A DNA stretch of 64,000 bases from Niastella yeongjuensis. Lineage in GTDB: Bacteria > Bacteroidota > Bacteroidia > Chitinophagales > Chitinophagaceae. The stretch lies in assembly GCF_900110245.1 (NCBI RefSeq), contig NZ_FOCZ01000006.1, positions 373,004 through 437,003 of the forward strand, given 5' to 3'. Position numbers and translations under genes: made by a program. Shown here piece by piece: positions 58,435 through 64,000 of the stretch (position 1 is the first letter of the stretch; each line of letters starts with the position of its first letter). Below the pieces are notes generated by a model. The model did not search any database. It saw nothing but the letters and a program-made list of their open reading frames with translations, and was not told the DNA's origin.

Positions 58435-58501
58435 GTTAACTGAACCAGAAACCGGGAGTAGGACGCCAATCTTTGCACCCGGTTTTTTTATTTCAGTTAA
58501 C
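58435..58501 (+). terminator. Plus-strand terminator within inverted repeats, between FecR and SusC
   Basis: Outer arms GTTAACTGAA (58435-58444) and TTCAGTTAAC (58492-58501) are perfect inverted repeats. Inside, AACCGGG (58450-58456) and CCCGGTT (58478-58484) form a second stem with a 21-base loop, followed on the plus strand by TTTTT. Read on the plus strand this is a terminator, opposite to all nearby genes; it would end an RNA that starts in or near the SusC 5' end. Read on the minus strand it is a nested hairpin in the SusC leader. Confidence 0.55.
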
Positions 58502-58530
58502 TAAGTCGACTTGTCAGGTTCTTTAGATAT

Positions 58531-59730
58531 TTAAGGTTCAATCAATAGTTTATTATTTTTTTGAATTGTGTAATGCACTCTTGTTTTTGTCAATCCTTTC
58601 AATACCTGGTCTAACGTAAGCGACCGGTCAATTTCACCACTAAAGGCGCCACCGGGCACTTCGCCCTCAAACTCCACTTCTACATCATACCAGCGGGCCA
58701 GTTGTCGCATTACCGTTTCCAGGCTGGCATTGGCAAAAGAAAATGATCCGTTCTTCCAGGCTACTGCAGCCGTTACATCTGCATCCTTTACCAGGTTTAT
58801 ACTTCCGGCACTGTTTACCTGTGCCTGTTGGCCGGGTTGCAGCAATTGGATTTGTTTTTCATGGCTAACTTTTACTGCACCTTCCAGCAAGGTGGTATTG
58901 ATGCTGCGTTCATCGTTATAAGCATTCACATTAAAGTGGGTTCCCAAAACCTCAACAGTAGTTTTATTATTGATGCTCACAATAAATGGCATTCTCTTTC
59001 CTGCTGCTTTTATTTTTGATACTTCAAAATAGGCTTCGCCCGTAATCTCCACCCTTCTTTCCGCCCCCACAAAAACAACCGGGTACCGCAGGCTACTGGC
59101 CGCATTCAGCCATACTTTTGAACCGTCGGGTAATTGCAGGGCAAATTGCCGGCCTTTGGGCGTACTTATTGTATTATAGGTGGTGACTGCATTTTTCGCC
59201 ATTGCCGGGTTATAGCTCAGTTCGCCAGCTTTCATTACTACCTGTGCTCCTTTCTCGCTGGCCACCAAACCATCGCCCAAACTGTCTAGCAAGATCCTTC
59301 GCCCATCAGCCAAAGTAAGATAAGCGCCCTGACGGCCTGGCTGCACATCGTTCACGGGGCCAATTCCTGCAACCGGTTGTTGTTTCGGTGTAGTATTCAA
59401 AAACCAGTACACAGTACCTGTCATCAATACAATTATAGCTGCAGCTGCCGCCCACCAACCTGCCCTGCGCAGGAAATGCACCCGGTGTACAATGGAGCGA
59501 CGCACCCTGTTTTCTGTATCCTGACGAATGGATTGCAGCAGCCGGTCTTCCATTTCCTTTTCCAGGCTGTGCTTTTCTTCGCCAAAATCAGCCAACACGC
59601 CGGTTTTGCGATGGTCCATGATGGCAAGAAATTTCTCTACAAAGGCACATTCCTGAGTAGTAGCCGTTCCATTATTAAACTTTGCTAATAGCTCTAAAAA
59701 ATATTGCTTGTCCTTTTCTGAAGGAGACAT
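58531..59730 (-). CDS. FecR family anti-sigma factor
   Basis: The 399-residue inner-membrane protein has a cytoplasmic N-terminal part (about 1-88) that should hold the ECF sigma factor, one membrane helix (about 90-110, WWAAAAAIIVLMTGTVYWFL), and a periplasmic FecR domain (about 185-285, with STPKGRQFALQLPDGSKVWL and GEAYFEV) followed by a DUF4974-type C-terminal domain (about 325-398, FANASLETVMRQLARWYDVE). The periplasmic part receives the signal from the STN domain of the SusC encoded next. It lies 80 bases after the sigma gene, in the standard order sigma, FecR, SusC, SusD. A 150-base spacer with the nested hairpin separates it from SusC. Confidence 0.95.
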   Translation of the reverse strand: MSPSEKDKQYFLELLAKFNNGTATTQECAFVEKFLAIMDHRKTGVLADFGEEKHSLEKEMEDRLLQSIRQDTENRVRRSIVHRVHFLRRAGWWAAAAAIIVLMTGTVYWFLNTTPKQQPVAGIGPVNDVQPGRQGAYLTLADGRRILLDSLGDGLVASEKGAQVVMKAGELSYNPAMAKNAVTTYNTISTPKGRQFALQLPDGSKVWLNAASSLRYPVVFVGAERRVEITGEAYFEVSKIKAAGKRMPFIVSINNKTTVEVLGTHFNVNAYNDERSINTTLLEGAVKVSHEKQIQLLQPGQQAQVNSAGSINLVKDADVTAAVAWKNGSFSFANASLETVMRQLARWYDVEVEFEGEVPGGAFSGEIDRSLTLDQVLKGLTKTRVHYTIQKNNKLLIEP

Positions 59731-59810
59731 GATAAGGCGTTTATACTATAGTCAGGAAAAAGGAGCCGCCTTCCCGACCTCCAGGCATTTTTTTTAAAAA
59801 AAAGATAATC

Positions 59811-60395
59811 TTACTTTTTGGGAGATATGTGTTCGAGCAAAATAACCAGCGAAAGCAGGTGACCGTAGTGGGCGCGCAGGTATTGTATGGAAAGGCTCAA
59901 CTGGTTTTGAACCGTTTTTCGGGAGATCTCCATGCTGCTGGCAATTTCTTCAGTAGTAAGGTGCAGGAAATAATGTTTTACAAAGATCTCACGCCGCTTT
60001 TCGGGCAACACTTCTATCCAACTGGAAACCAGATCGATCAATTCTTTCTCCCGGATGGCCAGGTCGGCCTCGTAAAATGATTGTTGCGGATTCTCCAATA
60101 TATCGAAGAAGAAGGTATCCTTTTTTTGGATGAGCGCATTGATGATCCGGAAATTTACAGCCTTCATGAGATAAGCCGAAAAATGAGTGATCACCAGTTC
60201 CTGGCGACGCTTCCACAGATCAAGAAATATGTCATGCACAATTTCTTTAGCCAGTTCTTTATCATCCAGCTTTCTGGCTGCTGTTACATAGGCCTTTTCC
60301 CAATATCTTTTGTACAACGAGTTAAAAGCCAGCTCGGAGCCAATAGCCATCTCTCCCAGTAACTCCTGATCGGTATGTTGGTAGCTGTGCGACAA
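59811..60395 (-). CDS. ECF-type RNA polymerase sigma factor (FecI-like)
   Basis: The 194-residue factor contains sigma region 2 (about 10-85, DQELLGEMAIGSELAFNSLY and AKEIVHDIFLDLW) and region 4 (about 130-182, LPEKRREIFVKHYFLHLTTE then EIASSMEISRKTVQNQLS). It would direct transcription of the SusCD-containing operon when freed from FecR. The start is uncertain: the frame is open upstream, but no ATG precedes region 2, and the only ATG near (60350) would cut into region 2.1. I therefore take the TTG at 60395; a rare start codon could keep the level low. The gene is separated from the phosphoesterase upstream by a strong terminator. Confidence 0.9.
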   Translation of the reverse strand: MSHSYQHTDQELLGEMAIGSELAFNSLYKRYWEKAYVTAARKLDDKELAKEIVHDIFLDLWKRRQELVITHFSAYLMKAVNFRIINALIQKKDTFFFDILENPQQSFYEADLAIREKELIDLVSSWIEVLPEKRREIFVKHYFLHLTTEEIASSMEISRKTVQNQLSLSIQYLRAHYGHLLSLVILLEHISPKK

Positions 60396-60475
60396 TGTTG
60401 GATACGCAGAAAATATTGCCTGTAAATTAACAAAAAAGCAATAATCAATTTACAATTAATTTTATCTGATCCAAT

Positions 60476-60503
60476 AAAAAACCCTCCCGACACGTCGGGA
60501 GGG
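60476..60503 (-). terminator. Terminator of the phosphoesterase gene
   Basis: A perfect 9-bp G+C-rich stem CCCTCCCGA/TCGGGAGGG with the loop CACG is followed on the minus strand by TTTTTT. It lies 26 bases after the phosphoesterase stop and insulates it from the sigma factor gene. Confidence 0.9.
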
Positions 60504-60529
60504 CTCTGAATAAAAACCATATCTATACA

Positions 60530-61993
60530 TTAAGCTAACTCCAGTTTTTCGGTATATACATTACCAAAACGGTCAGTTACTTTTACGGTAATACTTTTGG
60601 CTGAGGCCGATGGAACGGCAGCAAACAAGTGATCGGTCTCAATCGGTTCCACCCAGGTATGGCGAACCGGCAATGAACCACCCTTGTATAATTTAAAAGC
60701 TTCGGGGTCAAAACCAACGATCTGCTCCATGACGCCTTTGTCGTTCCCGTCTTCCAGCCATTCTACTTTCCACTGAGGGTCCCAGTTCCATACGTTGGCA
60801 ACCACGGCATCAGGTTTCGCACTTACTTCGCCTTTTTTGAAAATGATGTGTTGTTTGCTTTTGGGATAACCAGTGGATTTATAATACCATTTTATTTCTT
60901 CGCCATTCACTTCATACACGCCATAACCGCAAGGCGTACCATCCCCGCAGATAGGGCCGCTCCACCAGGCGCCGCAAACGGTACCATGGTTGTGCTCCAT
61001 CATATTTCCTTCTACCCAGTTCACATTGAAATGCGTGTGCCCGGTCATGAAGTGCACTTTATAAGATTTCAACAAACTGAACAGGCTGTCGCGGTTGCTG
61101 GTACCTGCTTCCTTGCCATTCTTACGGGCGCCCTTTAATGAATCGTCGAGCGGAATATGCAGCGATACTACCACCGTGCTGCCGGCAGGTACTGTTTGCA
61201 GGTCTTTCTCCAGCCAGGCCAGTTGATTCTCGTGCAAATAGCCAATATAACGGTGTGCCCCAATGTAAAATACATTATCCAGTACTACGTAGTGGATCTT
61301 ACCACGGTTGAAGCTATAATATCCCGGACCAAAATGCTGATGAAAAGTATCTGTTGATTGTTCATCGGAACGGGAACCATAATCAATATCGTGGTTACCG
61401 ATCACCTGAAAGAATGGAATACCGGTAGTAGCTACGGCTTCTTTATAATCGGGGAATAATTCAAAATGATCGAACACCAGGTCGCCGCATCCGATACCGT
61501 GAATAGGTACATTGCCTAATTCTTTCACCAGGTTGCGGGTATCGGGCGCTGCAATTGTTTTTAATTTATTGGCATCTTCTTTATCCAGGATCTGCGTATC
61601 GCCCCAAACAATAAATGCATGTTTGTCGTCAGTCATGCCCAGTTTGGTAAGTGGGAAATCAACCACCTGGCCGGTAGTGCCGCGTTTAATTCGCTCATAA
61701 AAACGGGCGATGCCTTTTTCATTGGGTATAGCGTAACCAGAAGGCAGGCTGATAAATACAAATTGCGCCTGATCGTGTACGATCAAACTGTATTTACCGC
61801 TGGCATCGGTCGTTGTCACATTAAATCCATCGCTGATAACTACATTACCGATGCCTTTACCCTGCGCGGTTACTTTACCTGTTACTGTACCGGCAGCATT
61901 AACGCCGGCGCCTGCATTGGCCATAGCAGCAGCAGGTACAACCGGGATGGCTGATAATAATCCTAAGCTTCTTAAAAAGTGTCTTCTTTGCAT
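60530..61993 (-). CDS. Tat-exported calcineurin-like phosphoesterase
   Basis: The 487-residue metal-dependent phosphoesterase starts with a twin-arginine signal (RRHFLRSLGLLSAIPVVPAA, about 3-22), so it is exported folded. An N-terminal beta domain (about 36-105, TGKVTAQGKGIGNVVISDG) of the metallophosphatase-N type comes first, then the catalytic domain: GDTQ (131-134), GCGDLVFD (168-175), GNHD (199-202), VVSLHIPL (275-282) and GHTH (318-321), which supply the two-metal ligands. A C-terminal beta domain (about 395-487) follows. The first motif has Gln where many enzymes have His, as in a known subgroup. Substrate unknown: phosphodiesters or phosphomonoesters. A single gene with its own terminator. 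Confidence 0.92.
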   Translation of the reverse strand: MQRRHFLRSLGLLSAIPVVPAAAMANAGAGVNAAGTVTGKVTAQGKGIGNVVISDGFNVTTTDASGKYSLIVHDQAQFVFISLPSGYAIPNEKGIARFYERIKRGTTGQVVDFPLTKLGMTDDKHAFIVWGDTQILDKEDANKLKTIAAPDTRNLVKELGNVPIHGIGCGDLVFDHFELFPDYKEAVATTGIPFFQVIGNHDIDYGSRSDEQSTDTFHQHFGPGYYSFNRGKIHYVVLDNVFYIGAHRYIGYLHENQLAWLEKDLQTVPAGSTVVVSLHIPLDDSLKGARKNGKEAGTSNRDSLFSLLKSYKVHFMTGHTHFNVNWVEGNMMEHNHGTVCGAWWSGPICGDGTPCGYGVYEVNGEEIKWYYKSTGYPKSKQHIIFKKGEVSAKPDAVVANVWNWDPQWKVEWLEDGNDKGVMEQIVGFDPEAFKLYKGGSLPVRHTWVEPIETDHLFAAVPSASAKSITVKVTDRFGNVYTEKLELA

Positions 61994-62168
61994 GCTGGAA
62001 AGATATTTATAGAAAAAAACACCCGCAGTGAAACCCGTATTAAGAAAATGTAACCTTTTTTAAACGTTAATTTAACAGGAATAAAAGCCCGCCCACCAGG
62101 CTTGAATAACGCATTTAACAGTTAATAACCTGTATGGAATGACCGCTTTTGCCGTGTCTTGAATATAT

Positions 62169-62843
62169 ATGGTGGAAAGTACGAATACAGCCAACAACCA
62201 GGTGATTGACTGGCGCACACGGGTTGAAGTTTTTGGCACCGTGTTGTTATCTGTTGCCTCACTGGTAGTTGCCTGGTGCACCTATCAAAGCACGCTCTGG
62301 AATGGGGAACAGGACTTTCGCATGGCGGAAGCTAACATCATGTACCGGCGGGCACAGGAAATTACCGTATTTGCTGCCCAGCAAAAGGAAAGGGATGTAA
62401 CGATCGCATTAAGCTTTGTTGATGCCGTTTTTGAAAACCGTCGTGATAAGATCAGCTACTATCTCCACCGCACCAATACACCGTTGACGGCCGTATTAAC
62501 AGACTGGTTCAATTTAGATCCTTTGCATAATACCAATGCCCCTGCCAGTCCACTGCAGATGCCCGCTTATCAACGAGTGATGCAGGCTTCTCAAAAGTCT
62601 ACCGATTCAACCATGCGCACTGCGGAAGCATTATGGCAGGAAGCAAAACAAGATAACACCTTCTCCGACAGCTATACTTTGTTTACAGTCATCTTTAGTA
62701 TCGTGATGTTCCTTTGCGGGGTTTGTACCAAATTGACCCGCGTTAAGGTGGCTTATACCAGCCTGATCTTTGCAGCAAGCATTTTTTTGCTGACCCTGAT
62801 CATCCTGATCGTTACCATGCCTGTGGCCAAAATAACCCCATAA
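62169..62843 (+). CDS. Membrane protein of unknown function
   Basis: The 224-residue protein has an N-terminal membrane helix (about 17-38, VFGTVLLSVASLVVAWCTYQ), a soluble part of about 130 residues that begins with an amphipathic helix rich in Ala, Glu and Arg (about 45-80), and two C-terminal membrane helices (about 166-186 and 193-216). The pattern WCTYQSTLWNGEQ followed by AEANIMYRRAQ resembles a family of bacterial proteins with AYQ-x-x-RW-x-GEQ near the first helix, but I cannot attach a function. It is divergent from the phosphoesterase and followed by a hairpin plus repeats at 62889-62968. Confidence 0.75.
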   Translation: MVESTNTANNQVIDWRTRVEVFGTVLLSVASLVVAWCTYQSTLWNGEQDFRMAEANIMYRRAQEITVFAAQQKERDVTIALSFVDAVFENRRDKISYYLHRTNTPLTAVLTDWFNLDPLHNTNAPASPLQMPAYQRVMQASQKSTDSTMRTAEALWQEAKQDNTFSDSYTLFTVIFSIVMFLCGVCTKLTRVKVAYTSLIFAASIFLLTLIILIVTMPVAKITP

Positions 62844-62888
62844 CTTTCATTGTTTTTTCATCATAATAACATTAATTCTTCATGCATG

Positions 62889-62968
62889 CTCCATCCATCT
62901 TTCATTCTATAATGGAAGATGAATGGAGGAACAATGGAGAATCAATGGAAGATGAATGGAGAAACAAT
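62889..62968. repeat. Hairpin and 25-base direct repeat after the membrane protein gene
   Basis: Bases 62889-62906 and 62911-62928 are near-perfect inverted arms (16 of 18) around the loop CTAT. The right arm is the start of a 25-base unit (62911-62935) that recurs at 62944-62968 with one difference (period 33). The unit is built on AATGGAAGATGAATGGAG. No T tract follows the hairpin. Confidence 0.7.
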
Positions 62969-63059
62969 CCAGAAATATAGTAGAATTACGATATCAACAA
63001 GGCCTTTTAACCTGGTCTACCAATTTGTGCAGCAGCTGCCCGCCCAGGCTAAAAGTTTT

Positions 63060-63067
63060 TACATTTG
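63060..63067 (+). promoter_or_regulatory. Possible -7 box of the Crp/Fnr-type gene
   Basis: TACATTTG fits the Bacteroidota TAnnTTTG consensus and lies 24 bases before the ATG at 63092. No TTG is found at the expected 19-base distance, so the promoter is incomplete. Confidence 0.4.
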
Positions 63068-63091
63068 CCATTCATTTTATAGCAGGAACCA

Positions 63092-63655
63092 ATGACCATT
63101 GACGAAATTCTCGATAACATTCACCCACTTCCGGCAGCGTCAAAACAGACAATAAAACAATACATCACAGCTGTCAGCTATCCCAGGGGCCATATCCTGT
63201 TCCAGGCCGATAGGATCAAAATGACCGTTTATTTTATAAAGAAGGGATTTGTAAGGGCCTATGCGCACCAGGGCGACCATGAAGTAACGTTCTGGTTTGG
63301 GAAGGAAGGAGAACCTGTTATTTCCATGAAAAGCTATGTTGAAAGCCAAAAGGGTTATGAAGACGTTGAACTACTCGAAGACTGTGAATTGTACGAACTG
63401 AATGCCACCGATCTGCAAAGGCTTTTTCAGGAAGACATTCACATCGCCAACTGGGGCCGGCGCTTTGCCGAACAGGAATTGATCAGGACAGAAGAAAGGC
63501 TGATCTCCCGCCAGTTCAGAACAGCTACGGATCGCTATAAAGAGCTTTTAAAAGAAAACCCCGACCTCGTACAACGGGTGGCTTTAGGGCATATTGCTTC
63601 CTACTTAGGCATCACCCAGGTAAGCCTCAGCCGCATCCGGGCCGAGATCAGGTAG
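63092..63655 (+). CDS. Crp/Fnr-family transcription regulator
   Basis: The 187-residue protein has an N-terminal cyclic-nucleotide-binding-like beta roll (about 15-120, with YPRGHILFQADRIKMTVYFI and KKGFVRAYAHQGDHEVTFWF), a dimer helix, and a winged helix-turn-helix (about 145-187, LGHIASYLGITQVSLSRIRA). The cysteines of Fnr iron-sulfur sensors are missing, and the exact cAMP-contact motif is not kept, so the ligand is uncertain. Length is short, as in the many single-domain Crp-like proteins of Bacteroidota. It lies 75 bases upstream of the SMR exporter on the same strand and may control it. Confidence 0.9.
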   Translation: MTIDEILDNIHPLPAASKQTIKQYITAVSYPRGHILFQADRIKMTVYFIKKGFVRAYAHQGDHEVTFWFGKEGEPVISMKSYVESQKGYEDVELLEDCELYELNATDLQRLFQEDIHIANWGRRFAEQELIRTEERLISRQFRTATDRYKELLKENPDLVQRVALGHIASYLGITQVSLSRIRAEIR

Positions 63656-63730
63656 TTCCCTATTATTTATCATTTGTAAAATTTTTCTTCGCGCCCGGCA
63701 CTGATCTTTGCGCTGCATAAAAAACAAAGC

Positions 63731-64000
63731 ATGAACTTTATTATTTTGATCATTGCAGGATTGCTGGAAGTAGCGTTTGCATCCTGTTTGGGTAAAGCAA
63801 GGGAAACAACAGGCAGCACATCGGCCTGGTGGTATACAGGTTTTTTAATTGCATTATCTGTAAGCATGATCCTGTTAATGAAGGCAACCAAAACCATTCC
63901 CATTGGTACTGCCTATGCCGTATGGACTGGCATTGGCGCAGCGGGTACTGTGATCATGGGCATTTTCTTTTTTAAAGAGCCCGCTACTTTCTGGCGTATA
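63731..64000 (+). CDS. SMR-family exporter, SugE/Gdx-like (cut by the right edge)
   Basis: An ATG at 63731 opens a frame of 90 codons that reaches the end of the window. The product has four-helix SMR features: IAGLLEVAFASCLGKA with the essential Glu13 in the first helix, and IPIGTAYAVWTGIGAAGTV (about 59-77) in the third, which is closer to SugE/Gdx (guanidinium exporters) than to EmrE. About 15-20 residues are missing at the C-terminus if the length is usual (105-110). Export is proton-coupled and works as an antiparallel dimer; many such proteins come in single-gene form. I see no guanidine riboswitch in the 75-base leader. A Crp/Fnr-type regulator gene precedes it. Confidence 0.85.
   Translation, partial: MNFIILIIAGLLEVAFASCLGKARETTGSTSAWWYTGFLIALSVSMILLMKATKTIPIGTAYAVWTGIGAAGTVIMGIFFFKEPATFWRI

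Noticed and set aside
63670-63903. Minus-strand frame of 77 codons at the right end
   Set aside because: It is the shadow of the SMR exporter gene on the plus strand, which has clear family motifs.

Overview
The window looks like chromosomal DNA of a Bacteroidota bacterium, most likely of the Chitinophagaceae (Niastella/Chitinophaga type; family-level guess from protein style, not tested). The grounds are four SusC/SusD outer-membrane pairs, a hybrid two-component regulator with a periplasmic propeller, an ECF sigma/FecR cassette, lipoprotein signals in every SusD, promoter-like TAnnTTTG boxes, and GldA/GldFG-like ABC genes. There are no rRNA or tRNA genes, CRISPR arrays, integrases or recognisable insertion sequences.

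Layout. (1) 1-357: the N-terminal part of a lipoprotein gene that leaves the window on the left. (2) 1099-12738: polysaccharide utilisation locus 1, made of a hybrid two-component regulator, SusC, SusD and a GH2 glycosidase. (3) 12807-16826: a GOB-like subclass B3 metallo-beta-lactamase, a divergent outer-membrane beta-barrel protein and a small membrane protein. (4) 17008-22706: a complete RND efflux operon (periplasmic adaptor, inner-membrane pump, outer-membrane channel), followed by a terminator inside a long inverted repeat. (5) 23113-25147: two secreted proteins of unknown function. (6) 25496-32858, minus strand: a SusC/SusD pair without glycosidases, a secreted propeller-like protein and a YdcF/SanA-type protein. 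(7) 33139-42642: locus 3, with two identical LacI-type operator-like palindromes ahead of SusC, SusD, GH2 and GH43. (8) 42692-44306: a divergent SRPBCC protein and a GlxA-type AraC regulator. (9) 44377-60395, minus strand: nine genes with almost no spacing downstream of SusC, namely ECF sigma, FecR, STN-domain SusC, SusD, ABC ATPase, GldF-GldG fusion, two MutS-like ATPases and an M16 peptidase. (10) 60530-64000: a Tat-exported phosphoesterase, an unknown membrane protein, a Crp/Fnr regulator and the start of an SMR exporter that leaves the window on the right.

How the parts fit. Loci 1 and 3 are ordinary glycan systems: SusCD binds and imports oligosaccharides and secreted GH2/GH43 enzymes trim them. 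The regulators differ (a hybrid two-component sensor for locus 1, probably an unlinked LacI-type repressor for locus 3). The nine-gene block is the most unusual part. Its head is a standard trans-envelope signalling cassette (sigma, anti-sigma, STN receptor), but it carries no carbohydrate enzyme; its tail joins an ABC transporter, two truncated MutS-type ATPases and a secreted zinc peptidase. A terminator on the opposite strand between its FecR and SusC genes suggests an antisense RNA over the SusC start.
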